Part shown: one piece after another, positions 1 to 8,362 of the stretch
Position numbering within the stretch: the stretch's first letter is position 1
Layout of the letters: each line of letters starts with the position of its first letter
Assembly: GCF_041928815.1 (NCBI RefSeq)
Contig: NZ_JBHFEI010000002.1
Coordinates: 248,001-312,000, forward strand
Length of the DNA: 64,000 nucleotides
Direction: 5' to 3'
Source: JBHFEI01 sp041928815
Lineage (GTDB): Bacteria; Pseudomonadota; Alphaproteobacteria; Rhizobiales; Rhizobiaceae
Notes under the pieces: generated by a model
What the model was told of the DNA's origin: nothing
Database searches by the model: none
Seen by the model: only the letters and a program-made list of their open reading frames with translations
Position numbers and translations under genes: made by a program

Positions 1-239
1 GTCTCGCCCAGGTGCGCGAGGCCTTCTATGCATTGCCAGAGGAGCAGCGCGTGGCGCTGCATCTCGTGGCGATCGAGGACCTTTCCTACCAGGAGGCGGC
101 CGATGCGCTCGGCATCCCGGTCGGGACGCTGATGTCGCGCATCTCGCGCGCGCGCCAGCGGCTGCGCAGCATCGAGGACGGCGCGGCGATGGCGCCACGC
201 CTGAAAATCGTCGGAGGGACGCAGCATGACACGGAATGA
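1..239 (+). CDS. ECF-type RNA polymerase sigma factor, C-terminal part (5' truncated by window edge)
   Basis: Only the last ~79 codons are present; the reading frame is open to base 3, so the start lies outside the window. The visible part is sigma-70 region 4: a 'LPEEQRVALHL' helix, then 'SYQEAADALGIPVGTLMSRISRARQRL', typical of group 4 (ECF) sigma factors, which recognise the -35 element. The 3' end overlaps the following gene by 14 bases, the usual arrangement of an ECF sigma factor with its membrane anti-sigma factor. The stress that triggers it cannot be read from this sequence. Confidence 0.88.
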   Translation, partial: LAQVREAFYALPEEQRVALHLVAIEDLSYQEAADALGIPVGTLMSRISRARQRLRSIEDGAAMAPRLKIVGGTQHDTE

Positions 240-1041
240 GACCGGCGCGGCGACCGATCCGATCCTCGAAAGCGACCTCGACGCCTATGTCGACGACCAG
301 CTCGACCTTGCAAGGCGCATCGCCGTCGAGGCCCATCTGTCGATGAACCCGGAGGGCGCGGCGCGCGTCATGGCGGACTTGAGCATCCGCGGAGAGCTGC
401 GCCTGGCGCTTGCCAACCAGGCGACCCTCGTCCAGCCCGCGACGCGCGACGCAGCGCGGCGCCTCGAACGCGGCCTGTCGCAGGGCCGCATGCTGTCGAT
501 GCTGCGGCGGATCGCGGCGGTCGCGGCGCTGGTGACGGCGGGATGGGTGGCGAACGCGACGTTCCAGCCCTTCCATGCCACGGAGGTCGTCGCCTCCACG
601 CCGGTTCCGGCCTATGTCGAGGAGGCGATCCGCGCCCACCGCACCGAGGCGCTGCGCGGCACGATGGCCTCGCAGGCGCCGGCGGCAATGCTCGACGCCG
701 ACGACATCCGCGCGGCGACGGCGATCGTGCTGCCGGATCTTCCCGAAAGCTGGCGCGTCTCGGACGTGCAGATCTTCCCGTCCGATTTCGGCCCGAGCGT
801 CGAGGTGGCGATCACGCCGGAGGAGGGGCGGCGGCTGTCGCTCTTCGCCGTGCGACCCGGCACCTTCGCCGTGCGCAATGTCAGCCACTACGAAAGTGGC
901 GGCGTCGACGCCGTGTACTGGCAGATCGGCGAGGTCGCCTATGCGCTCGTCTCGGACCACGAGGCCGATGCGGCGGAGACGAAACCGCAGGTGAGCCGGC
1001 TCGACCAGGAGGCCGTCCGGCTCGCCCGCACCCTTTACTGA
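226..1041 (+). CDS. Membrane-anchored anti-sigma factor
   Basis: 271 aa. The N-terminal ~90 residues are a cytoplasmic domain with an acidic 'LDAYVDDQLD' start, as in zinc-finger-less anti-sigma factors of alphaproteobacteria. One hydrophobic segment follows at about residues 93-110 ('AAVAALVTAGWVA'), then a periplasmic domain of ~160 residues. The ATG lies inside the end of the sigma gene (14-base overlap), so the two are translationally coupled. Inferred role: holds the ECF sigma factor at the membrane until an envelope signal releases it. The partner is inferred from gene order; no catalytic motif is expected. Confidence 0.78.
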   Translation: MTRNETGAATDPILESDLDAYVDDQLDLARRIAVEAHLSMNPEGAARVMADLSIRGELRLALANQATLVQPATRDAARRLERGLSQGRMLSMLRRIAAVAALVTAGWVANATFQPFHATEVVASTPVPAYVEEAIRAHRTEALRGTMASQAPAAMLDADDIRAATAIVLPDLPESWRVSDVQIFPSDFGPSVEVAITPEEGRRLSLFAVRPGTFAVRNVSHYESGGVDAVYWQIGEVAYALVSDHEADAAETKPQVSRLDQEAVRLARTLY

Positions 1042-1076
1042 ACCCTTTGACCAACCCTGAAACAGGAGTGTTCCGA

Positions 1077-1793
1077 ATGAACATGACGAACCCGCGCTTC
1101 GGCTACGGCGCCTCGGCGCAACAGGCCGCGCTCTTCGACGAGGGCCTGCGCCAGCACATGCTGCGCGTCTATAACTACATGGGCGCCGGCCTCGTCATCA
1201 CCGGCCTCGTCGCCTTCATCGTCGGCTCGACGCCGGCGCTCTACGTGCCGATCTTCCAGACGCCGCTGAAATGGGTGGTGATGCTGGCGCCGCTTGCCTT
1301 CGTCTTCTTCTTCTCCTTCCGCATCCACACCATGTCGGCATCGGCCGCGCAGGCGACCTTCTGGGCCTTCTGCGCCGTGATGGGCCTGTCGCTCGCCTCG
1401 GTCTTCCTCGTCTTCACCGGCACGAGCATCGCCCGCACCTTCTTCATCGCCGCCACCATGTTCGGCGCCACCAGCCTCTACGGCTATGTGACGAAGCGGG
1501 ATCTGGCGCAGTTCGGCTCGTTCATGATCATGGGCCTGATCGGCGTGATCATCGCCTCGATCGTCAACATCTTCCTCGGCTCGTCGGCCCTGCAGTTCGC
1601 GATCTCGGTCATCGGCATCGTCGTCTTCGTCGGCCTGACCGCCTGGGACACGCAGAACATCAAGCAGCAGTATGCGGAAAACATCGACCAGGAATCGCAG
1701 CAGAAGATGGCCGTCTTCGGCGCGCTGTCGCTCTACCTGAACTTCGTCAACATCTTCCAGCTGCTGCTGAGCTTCACCGGCGAGCGCGAGTAG
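1077..1793 (+). CDS. Bax inhibitor-1 / YccA family membrane protein
   Basis: 238 aa with about seven hydrophobic segments spread over the whole length and a C-terminal 'ALSLYLNFVNIFQLLLSF' segment that is diagnostic of the BI-1/YccA (UPF0005) family. The loop 'TAWDTQNIKQQY' carries the family's conserved aspartate. The ATG at 1077 is chosen because an AGGAG-type Shine-Dalgarno (1064-1068) lies at good spacing; a much longer open frame upstream is a shadow of the anti-sigma gene. In E. coli, YccA modulates FtsH proteolysis and other family members are cation leak channels; which role applies here is unknown. It starts 35 bases after the anti-sigma gene and may be co-transcribed with it. Confidence 0.9.
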   Translation: MNMTNPRFGYGASAQQAALFDEGLRQHMLRVYNYMGAGLVITGLVAFIVGSTPALYVPIFQTPLKWVVMLAPLAFVFFFSFRIHTMSASAAQATFWAFCAVMGLSLASVFLVFTGTSIARTFFIAATMFGATSLYGYVTKRDLAQFGSFMIMGLIGVIIASIVNIFLGSSALQFAISVIGIVVFVGLTAWDTQNIKQQYAENIDQESQQKMAVFGALSLYLNFVNIFQLLLSFTGERE

Positions 1794-1828
1794 TCGCGCC
1801 GCACACCGAGAAACGGAGCATCAAGACC

Positions 1829-2407
1829 ATGGACAGCAATGACCGTCAGGCGATCGAGGGCTTGTTCAGCAAGCTTTCCGAGGTGGAACGGCAATCGGGC
1901 GGCGGCCGTGACACCGCGGCCGAGGGCTTCATCAAGGAGCGGATCGCCGGGCAGCCGTCTGCCCCCTACTACATGGCCCAGACCATCGTCGTGCAGGAAC
2001 AGGCGCTGAACGCGGCGCAGCAGCGGATCGAGGAACTCGAATACGAGGCCGCCAACCGTTCGCAATCCTCCGGCGGCGGGCTGCTTTCCAGCCTCTTCGG
2101 CGGCAGCCGCCAGCCGGCGCCGCCGCGGCCCGTTCCCGGCACCCGTCCGCCGGTCGGCGCGGCGAGCCCCTGGGGACAGCAGCCGGCGGCCCAGCAGGGC
2201 TTCCAGCGCTCCGGCGGTGGCGGCGGTTTCCTCGCCGGCGCGGCGCAGACGGCGATGGGTGTCGCCGGCGGCGTCCTGCTCGGCAATGCGATCGCCGGGA
2301 TGTTTTCCGGTGACGAGGCCAATGCCGCCGAAACCGGCGCGACGGAGGCACCCGCCGCCGAGGATGCCGGCGGCGGCATGGACGACATGGGCGATATGGA
2401 CTTCTGA
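1829..2407 (+). CDS. DUF2076 domain protein
   Basis: 192 aa. Residues 1-75 form an alpha-helical region ('DRQAIEGLFSKLSEVE ... EQALNAAQQRIEELE') as in DUF2076 proteins. A proline/glycine/glutamine-rich linker follows, then a short glycine-alanine hydrophobic stretch (about 130-150, 'AAQTAMGVAGGVLLGNAIAG'), and an acidic, methionine-rich tail ('GGGMDDMGDMDF'). A GGAG Shine-Dalgarno lies 11 bases before the ATG. The biochemical role of the family is not known to me. It is the last gene before a strong terminator, so it ends the transcription unit. Confidence 0.82.
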   Translation: MDSNDRQAIEGLFSKLSEVERQSGGGRDTAAEGFIKERIAGQPSAPYYMAQTIVVQEQALNAAQQRIEELEYEAANRSQSSGGGLLSSLFGGSRQPAPPRPVPGTRPPVGAASPWGQQPAAQQGFQRSGGGGGFLAGAAQTAMGVAGGVLLGNAIAGMFSGDEANAAETGATEAPAAEDAGGGMDDMGDMDF

Positions 2408-2434
2408 TCCGCTTTCGCCACAGCCTCAATAGAA

Positions 2435-2468
2435 GAACCCGCCGGAACCTTGTCCGGCGGGTTCTTTT
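2435..2468 (+). terminator. Rho-independent terminator after the DUF2076 gene
   Basis: A perfect 12-bp stem (2435-2446 pairing with 2453-2464), 6-base loop, GC-rich, followed by a TTTT run at 2465-2468. It ends the unit from the sigma factor to the DUF2076 gene. Confidence 0.93.
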
Positions 2469-2479
2469 ATTCGTGCTGG

Positions 2480-2580
2480 AGCATTTCCAGCCGAAGCGTG
2501 ATCGCTTCGGCGTCGGAGAATGCGACAAAAAGAACGATTTAGAGCATCTCCGGCGATCCCGTGATCACCGGACATGCTCT
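2480..2580. repeat. RIME-like rhizobial intergenic element with two palindromes
   Basis: About 100 bases holding two separate palindromes. The first is 2480-2523 with a 9-bp core (GCCGAAGCG / CGCTTCGGC) and outer arms AGCATT/AATGC. The second is 2541-2580 with arms AGAGCAT/ATGCTCT and inner CCGG pairs. Size, position between genes and two-palindrome architecture match the Rhizobium-specific intergenic mosaic elements (RIME) known from Rhizobiaceae. A related partial palindrome is at 24546-24574. The exact subfamily cannot be assigned by eye. Confidence 0.7.
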
Positions 2581-2592
2581 AGGCGGCGATCC

Positions 2593-3429
2593 TCAGTCGG
2601 CGACGACGGTCTGCCTCTGCGTTCCCAGCCCCTCGATGCCGAGCTCGATGACGTCGCCGGCCTTCAGGTATTGCGGCGGCTTGAAGCCCATGCCGACGCC
2701 GGGCGGCGTGCCGGTCGAGATGATGTCGCCCGGATGCAGCGACATGAACTGCGAGAGATAGCTCACCACATGGGCAACGCCATAGACCATGGTGGTCGTC
2801 GCGCCGTCCTGTTTCTTCTCGCCGTTGACCGTCAGCCACATCTTCAGGTTCTGCGGGTCGGTGACCTCGTCGGTCGTCACCAGCCAGGGGCCGGTCGGGC
2901 CGAACGTGTCGCAGGACTTGCCCTTGGTCCACTGGCCGGCGCGCCTGATCTGGAAGTCGCGCTCGGAGACGTCGTTGATGACGCAGTAGCCGGCGACATG
3001 GCCGAGCGCCTCGGCCTCGGAGACATACTTGGCGGTCTTGCCGATGACGACGCCGAGTTCGACCTCCCAGTCGGTCGCCACCGAGCCGCGCGGAATGGCG
3101 ACGTCGTCGTTCGGGCCGACGATGGCCGAGGTCGCCTTCATGAAGATGACGGGCTCGGGCGGGACGGCCATGCCGCTCTCGGCGGCATGGTCGGCATAGT
3201 TGAGCCCGATGCAGATGAACTTGCCCGTGCCGGCGACGCAGGCGCCGAGGCGCGGAGTGCCGGAGACGACCGGCAGGGCGGCGATGTCGAGACCGTTCGC
3301 CCAGCCGAAATCGGCAATAGCGTCGCCCGCGACATCGGCGATGACGCCGGACAGGTCGCGGATCGCGCCGTCAGCGTCGAGGAGCCCCGGCTTTTCCGTG
3401 CCCGGTGGCCCGTAACGCAGCAGTTTCAT
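2593..3429 (-). CDS. Fumarylacetoacetate hydrolase (FAH) family protein
   Basis: 278 aa, the usual length for the bacterial FAH group that includes 2,4-diketo-3-deoxy-sugar-acid hydrolases and hydroxyhepta-dienedioate isomerases. Motifs seen: 'CIGLNYADHAAE', 'DWEVELGVVIGK' (acidic metal ligands), 'GYCVINDVSERDFQ', 'KSCDTFGPTGPW' and 'GDIISTGTPPGVG'. These belong to the Mg2+-binding FAH fold that cleaves or isomerises beta-diketo acids. A GGAGGA Shine-Dalgarno sits five bases before the ATG. Rhizobial relatives are often labelled ureidoglycolate lyase, but the substrate cannot be fixed from sequence. An unusual hairpin abuts the ribosome-binding site (see 3441-3469). Confidence 0.88.
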   Translation of the reverse strand: MKLLRYGPPGTEKPGLLDADGAIRDLSGVIADVAGDAIADFGWANGLDIAALPVVSGTPRLGACVAGTGKFICIGLNYADHAAESGMAVPPEPVIFMKATSAIVGPNDDVAIPRGSVATDWEVELGVVIGKTAKYVSEAEALGHVAGYCVINDVSERDFQIRRAGQWTKGKSCDTFGPTGPWLVTTDEVTDPQNLKMWLTVNGEKKQDGATTTMVYGVAHVVSYLSQFMSLHPGDIISTGTPPGVGMGFKPPQYLKAGDVIELGIEGLGTQRQTVVAD

Positions 3430-3440
3430 GATCGTCCTCC

Positions 3441-3469
3441 ATAACAGCCGGTGTCTTGCCGGCTGTTAT
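3441..3469 (-). promoter_or_regulatory. Perfect 11-bp hairpin abutting the FAH gene's ribosome-binding site
   Basis: The arms 3441-3451 and 3459-3469 are perfectly complementary with a 7-base loop. On the minus strand the hairpin ends directly next to the GGAGGA Shine-Dalgarno of the FAH gene and lies 23 bases after the aldolase stop codon. There is no T-run, so it is not a classic terminator. It could be an operator, an attenuating or processing stem between the two genes, or a degenerate terminator. Confidence 0.6.
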
Positions 3470-3491
3470 GTACGGCAATCACGCCGGCCTG

Positions 3492-4538
3492 TCACGCCGC
3501 CTTGGCATAGGCTTTCGCCATGTCCGGCAGGCGCTTGACGCGGATCTTCGAGGCCTGGCCGGCGGTGCGGAAGGCGACGAAGCGCTCCTTGCACACCTCG
3601 ACCATGCGCGCCGTCGCCGGCTTCAGATAGTTGCGCGGGTCGAAATTGTCGGCATGGGTCAGGAAGTGGTTGCGGATCGTGCCGGTGAAGGCGAGCCGCA
3701 GGTCGGTATCGATATTGACCTTGCGCACGCCGAGCGGGATGCCCTTCTGGATCTCCTCGACCGGCACGCCCCAGGTCTGCTTCATCTGGCCGCCATTGGC
3801 GGTGAACAGGTCCTGCAGGTCCTGCGGCACGGAGGAGGAACCGTGCATGACGAGATGGGTGTTCGGCAGCTTGGCGTGGATCTTCGCGATCGTCTCGATC
3901 GACAGGATGTCGCCGTCCGGGGCGCGGGTGAACTTGTAGGCGCCGTGGCTGGTGCCGATGGCGACCGCGAGCGCGTCGACGCCGGTCCGGGTGACGAAAT
4001 CCAGCGCCTGGTCCGGGTCGGTCAGGAGATCCTCGCGCGAGAGCTTGCCCTCGAAGCCGTGGCCGTCCTCCTTGTCGCCGGCGCCGGTCTCGAGATTGCC
4101 GAGACAACCGAGTTCGCCCTCGACAGAGACGCCGGCCGCATGGGCGATCTTCACCACTTCGGCCGTGACCGCGACGTTGTAGTCGTAGCTCGCCACCGTC
4201 TTGCCGTCGGCTTCGAGCGAGCCGTCCATCATCACGGAGGTGAAACCGTTGGTGATCGCCGAGATGCAGGTGGAGGCCTGGTCGCCATGGTCGAGATGCA
4301 GGCAGACGGGGATGTGGGGATATTCTTCCGCCGCGCCGAGGATCAGGTGGCGCAGGAACGCATCGCCGGCATAGGAGCGCGCGCCGCGGCTCGCCTGCAG
4401 GATGACCGGGCTGTCGGTTGCATCCGCTGCGCGCATGACGGCCTGGATATATTCGAGGTTGTTCACGTTGAACGCGGGCAGCGCGTAGTCGTTCTCCGCC
4501 GCATGGTCGAGTAGTTGCCGAAGTGTGATGAGTGCCAT
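3492..4538 (-). CDS. fba: Class II fructose-1,6-bisphosphate aldolase (Calvin-cycle subtype)
   Basis: 348 aa. It cleaves fructose-1,6-bisphosphate to dihydroxyacetone phosphate and glyceraldehyde-3-phosphate with a divalent metal (Zn2+). Visible signatures: 'PAFNVNNLE' near the N-terminus, 'HLDHGD' (residues 81-86, metal histidine), the 'GVSVEGELG' strand, 'HGSSSVP' and 'KVNIDTDLR' (phosphate binding). The ATG at 4538 is preceded by GGGAGA at correct spacing; upstream in-frame codons to 4715 are not conserved-looking. About 300 bases of non-coding DNA precede it, so it probably has its own promoter. The FAH gene follows on the same strand. Confidence 0.95.
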   Translation of the reverse strand: MALITLRQLLDHAAENDYALPAFNVNNLEYIQAVMRAADATDSPVILQASRGARSYAGDAFLRHLILGAAEEYPHIPVCLHLDHGDQASTCISAITNGFTSVMMDGSLEADGKTVASYDYNVAVTAEVVKIAHAAGVSVEGELGCLGNLETGAGDKEDGHGFEGKLSREDLLTDPDQALDFVTRTGVDALAVAIGTSHGAYKFTRAPDGDILSIETIAKIHAKLPNTHLVMHGSSSVPQDLQDLFTANGGQMKQTWGVPVEEIQKGIPLGVRKVNIDTDLRLAFTGTIRNHFLTHADNFDPRNYLKPATARMVEVCKERFVAFRTAGQASKIRVKRLPDMAKAYAKAA

Positions 4539-4839
4539 CGTGAAGTCTCCCCTGCTCCATTCCTGTGGCCTGCCGCGCGGGCAGGGCATGAGGGTGCGCG
4601 CAGTCTCCCGCCCGGTCAAGGCGGCAGACCGTTGATCAAATCGTGACGATGAACGCTGAACCGCGTGGGACGCGGCGACCATGCGTCGGGCCCCGGCATG
4701 CGAAGCCGCCCGCACAATACTTCATGGCCGTGCTTTGGCAACCGCGCGGCGTGCGAAAATGACGCAGGCGCGAATCTTCAAACGATTGAAATGTCGGGGG
4801 AATTTTCGAGGTACGTGCCTCGGGCGGATGCCCCGGCCC
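4539..4839. other. Intergenic region between soxG end and fba start, with two CpG-centred palindromes
   Basis: No gene seen in 301 bases. Two short palindromes lie close together: TTCAAACGATTGAA (4777-4790; one mismatched pair) and CGAGGTACGTGCCTCG (4807-4822; one mismatched pair). Both are centred on CG, as are operators of LacI/GalR-family repressors. The second resembles the site at 57997-58006. The fba promoter should lie somewhere here, but I could not place it with confidence. Confidence 0.45.
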
Positions 4840-5412
4840 TCAGCCTTCCGCACCCGTCGCGACAAGGCCGAATTCGCGCGCCATCCCGCAAAGATCCTCG
4901 AAGAGATTCGCGGCGAAGCCGCGCAGGACCATCAGTTCGAAGCGCTCGTCGGCGACCCGCGTCAGGTGAACGGTCAGATGGCCGACAAGGGTCGTGGCCG
5001 AGGCGCCCGTCGCGAAGGCGACCGGATCGAGGTCGAGCGCGGTGCCCTTGGCGAGCGTCCGCCGTACCGCGCGCCCCCCGAGCGCGATGCGCACGCGGCC
5101 GTGGCTCTGGTCGATCGCCAGGGCACGTCCGGCCAGCGCCGCATTGAGTGCGGCGAGACGTCCTGCCGGCAGCGGCCGGTCGCCGACGGCGAACCATTGC
5201 GAAGGGGCTGCGTCACGCAGGTCGAGCTCTTCCGCGGCCATCAGGGCGGCGATCTCCGCCGGCACGGCCGCGCGCGTTCCAAGCACATGCAGCACGGTGC
5301 CCTCGGGCAGGGCGGCGAGCGTCACGCCCGGGCCATCCGCGCCGCCGGGGCCGAAAGCGCCGTGGCGGACGCCGTCGAGGGCGGCGCGGCGATGAAGAAC
5401 GGTCTCAGCCAT
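4840..5412 (-). CDS. soxG: Sarcosine oxidase gamma subunit
   Basis: 190 aa. Small non-catalytic subunit of heterotetrameric sarcosine oxidase; it resembles the aminomethyltransferase (GcvT) fold ('GDRPLPAGRLAALNAAL', 'DQSHGRVRIALGG', 'LVGHLTVHLTRV'). Its ATG lies 8 bases inside the end of soxA, and it is last in the order soxB-D-A-G, the standard rhizobial and Corynebacterium arrangement. The complex oxidises sarcosine to glycine, passing the methyl carbon to tetrahydrofolate. Assignment relies on both sequence and operon position. Confidence 0.92.
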   Translation of the reverse strand: MAETVLHRRAALDGVRHGAFGPGGADGPGVTLAALPEGTVLHVLGTRAAVPAEIAALMAAEELDLRDAAPSQWFAVGDRPLPAGRLAALNAALAGRALAIDQSHGRVRIALGGRAVRRTLAKGTALDLDPVAFATGASATTLVGHLTVHLTRVADERFELMVLRGFAANLFEDLCGMAREFGLVATGAEG

Positions 5413-8362
5413 GGAGCCTCCGATGGTCAGGGTCGACGAAGACGGGATCGCAGAGGACGCCCCTGACGATCTCGCCGCGCAGCGAATTCCAGAGGACGAC
5501 CGTCTCGCCGATGCGTTCCGGCCCGTGCTTCACCAGTGCTAGGCCGATGGTCGAGCCCGCATGGGGAGAATAGGCGCTGGAGGTGACATAGCCCTGGTCG
5601 TTCTCGAGCGTCGCGGCGGCGCCTTCCTTCAGGATATGCGCGCCGGTGCGGAACGTGTCCTTCGGGTTTAGCGGCCGCACGCCGACGAGTTTCGGCCGGT
5701 CCGGATCCTGCAACCCCTCGCGGGCGAGCATCGCCTTGCCGATGAAGTCCGTCTTCGGCGCCGACACCATGCGACCGAAGCCGAGGTCGCCCGGCGTCAC
5801 CGTGCCGTTGATCTCGGCATGGGTGACATGGCCCTTCTCGATGCGGAGCACGCCGAGCGCCTCCGTGCCGTAGGGCATGATGCCGTGCTGCTTGCCCGCC
5901 GAAAGGATGAGATCGGCGACCGCCTCGCCATACCCGGCGGGGACGGCGAGCTCGTAGGCGAGTTCGCCGGAGAACGAGATGCGGAACAGGCGCCCTTCAA
6001 GCGCGCCGCTGCCAAGCGAGACCTCGCGGGCGGCGAGATAGGGGAAGGCGGCATCGGAGATGTCCGCGTCGACGATCGTTTCGAGGATCGCGCGCGCCTT
6101 CGGGCCGGCGACCGCCATCTGCGCCCACTGGTCGGTGACGGAGGCGATCTGCACGTCGAGTTCCGGCCACAGCGCCTGGGCGCAGAATTCGAGATGCGTC
6201 ATCACGCCGGCGGCGAGCGCGGTGGTCGTCGTCATGAAGAAGTGGTCGTCGGAAAGCCGGCTCGTCGTGCCGTCGTCATAGATGAAGCCGTCCTCGCGCA
6301 GCATGATGCCGTAGCGCGCCTTGCCCACGGGGATTTTCAGGAAGGCGTTGCAGTAGACGCGGTTGATGAACTCGGCGGCATCGGGCCCGAAGATCTCGAT
6401 CTTGCCGAGCGTCGAGACGTCGCAGATCCCGGCATTTTCGCGCACGTTCAACACCTCGCGGTCGACGCTGTCGCGCCAGCCGGTCTCGCCGGCGCGCGGG
6501 AACCAGGCGGAACGGTACCAGAGACCGGTCTCGACGAAGACGGCACCCTGCTTCTCCGCCCAGCCGTGCAGCGGCGAGCGGCGCACCGGCTGGAAGTGTC
6601 TTCCCTTATGGCTGCCGGTCAGCGCACCGAAACTGACGGGGGTGTAGAAGGGGCGGAAGGTGGTGGTGCCGACATCCGCGGGCGAGATGCGGCGCGCGTC
6701 CGCGATGATGCCGATGGCGTTGACATTCGACGTCTTGCCCTGGTCGGTCGCCATGCCGTTGGTCGTGTAGCGTTTCGCCAGTTCGACATGGCCGTAGCCC
6801 TCGCCGACGGCGAGGTTCAGGTCCCTGACATGCACGTCGTTCTGGAAGTCGACGAAGGCCTTGCCCCTGCTGCCGGTCACCGCCCACATGCTCTTTCGTA
6901 GAGGGGTGTCGTCGTCGACGGCGGCGAAGGCGGGCGCGGCCTTGCCGAGGCCGAGTCCGAGTCCGTCGAGGGCGGCCGCGGCCTTTGCCGCGCCGTCGCC
7001 GAGGCAGGCGGCAATGCTCGCGAGGCCGGCGGCCGAACCGGCGAGGGTGAGGCCACGGACTTCGGGCGCGAGGAAGGCTGAGGCGCCGTCCGACCATTGC
7101 GGCTTGCCGCCGCGCTGGCAGGCGAGGTGGATGACCGGGCTGTGGCCGCCGCAGATCGCCAGCGCGTCCGCCGCGACACGGGTGCTGCCGCCGTTCCAGG
7201 AAATGGTGACGCCTTTCAACGCCTTGCCGCCATGGGCTTCGCTGACGACGGCGCCCTTGAACACCGGCGCCCGGCCGGTCCATGCCGGCGGATGCTCGCG
7301 GCTGTCGACGATCGCCTCGACGCTGACGCCGCGCGCCTCCAGATCGGCGGCGGTCGCATAGCCGCTGTCGGTGGCGGTGAAGACGACGGCGGCGCGGCCG
7401 GGGGCGATCGCCTGCCGGTTCAGGTAGCTGCGCATGGCGCCGGCCATCATCACGCCGGGAATGTCGTTGCCGCCGAAGACGAGCGGGCGTTCCTCCGCAC
7501 CGGCCGCGACGATCGCGTGGCGGGCGGCGATGCGCCACAGCCGCTCGACCGGCCTGTCCGGATCGATCGCCGCGACATGCTTCTGCACGCGCTCGACGGC
7601 ACCGAAGACATTGTCGTCGTACCAGCCGAAGACGGTGGTGCGCTGGAGGCGCGTGACGTTGGGCAGCGTGTCGAGCTCGGCAAGCATGCCGGAGAGCAGA
7701 TCCGGGGCCGGTGTCTCGCCGATGGGCGTCGTCTCGCAGAGCAGCGACCCGCCTCCTTCAAAGCCCTCGTCTGCGAGGAGGACGCGGGCACCGGCGCGGC
7801 CCGCCGTCAGCGCGGCGGCGAGGCCCGCCGGGCCGCTGCCGACGACGAGCAGGTCGCAATGGGCCCAGCATTTGTCGTAGGCGTCCGGGTCGGCCTCGTA
7901 GGTCGCGCGCCCGAGGCCGGCGGCCTTGCGGATGAAGGGTTCGTAGACCCGCTCCCAAAAGACGGCGGGCCACATGAAGGTCTTGTAGTAGAAGCCGGCG
8001 GAGAGGAAGGGCGACAGCAGGCCGTTGACGGCGCCGATGTCGAATTCAAGCGAGGGCCAGCGGTTCTGGCTTTCCGCCACCAGCCCGTCATGGAGCTCGG
8101 CGACGGTGGCGCGGGTGTTCGGCTCCCGCCTGCCGCCGGTGCCGATGGTGAGAAGCGCGTTCGGTTCGGCGGCGCCCGCCGTCAGGATGCCGCGCGGGCG
8201 GTGATACTTGAAGCTGCGGCCGACGAGCAGGCGGCCATTGGCAAGCAGCGCCGAGGCGACCGTGTCGCCGGAAAGGCCGGTCATCGGCGCACCGTCGAAG
8301 GTGAAGGAAAGCGGCGCGGTCCGGTCGATGCGGCCGCCGGTCGCGAGGCGATAGGGCGTCAT
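5405..8362 (-). CDS. soxA: Sarcosine oxidase alpha subunit
   Basis: 985 aa, normal for SoxA. N-terminal region with 'RSFKYHRPRGI', then a nucleotide-binding 'GSGPAG' motif at residues 175-180 for NAD+, a second oxidoreductase section to about residue 600, and a C-terminal GcvT/aminomethyltransferase domain (about 610-985, with 'GICDVSTLGKIEIFGPDA') that binds tetrahydrofolate and receives the methylene group. The ATG at 8362 overlaps the soxD stop as ATGA. Longer in-frame extension to 8686 is antisense to soxD-sized sequence and rejected. Cytoplasmic; acts with SoxB, SoxD and SoxG. Confidence 0.96.
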   Translation of the reverse strand: MTPYRLATGGRIDRTAPLSFTFDGAPMTGLSGDTVASALLANGRLLVGRSFKYHRPRGILTAGAAEPNALLTIGTGGRREPNTRATVAELHDGLVAESQNRWPSLEFDIGAVNGLLSPFLSAGFYYKTFMWPAVFWERVYEPFIRKAAGLGRATYEADPDAYDKCWAHCDLLVVGSGPAGLAAALTAGRAGARVLLADEGFEGGGSLLCETTPIGETPAPDLLSGMLAELDTLPNVTRLQRTTVFGWYDDNVFGAVERVQKHVAAIDPDRPVERLWRIAARHAIVAAGAEERPLVFGGNDIPGVMMAGAMRSYLNRQAIAPGRAAVVFTATDSGYATAADLEARGVSVEAIVDSREHPPAWTGRAPVFKGAVVSEAHGGKALKGVTISWNGGSTRVAADALAICGGHSPVIHLACQRGGKPQWSDGASAFLAPEVRGLTLAGSAAGLASIAACLGDGAAKAAAALDGLGLGLGKAAPAFAAVDDDTPLRKSMWAVTGSRGKAFVDFQNDVHVRDLNLAVGEGYGHVELAKRYTTNGMATDQGKTSNVNAIGIIADARRISPADVGTTTFRPFYTPVSFGALTGSHKGRHFQPVRRSPLHGWAEKQGAVFVETGLWYRSAWFPRAGETGWRDSVDREVLNVRENAGICDVSTLGKIEIFGPDAAEFINRVYCNAFLKIPVGKARYGIMLREDGFIYDDGTTSRLSDDHFFMTTTTALAAGVMTHLEFCAQALWPELDVQIASVTDQWAQMAVAGPKARAILETIVDADISDAAFPYLAAREVSLGSGALEGRLFRISFSGELAYELAVPAGYGEAVADLILSAGKQHGIMPYGTEALGVLRIEKGHVTHAEINGTVTPGDLGFGRMVSAPKTDFIGKAMLAREGLQDPDRPKLVGVRPLNPKDTFRTGAHILKEGAAATLENDQGYVTSSAYSPHAGSTIGLALVKHGPERIGETVVLWNSLRGEIVRGVLCDPVFVDPDHRRLHG

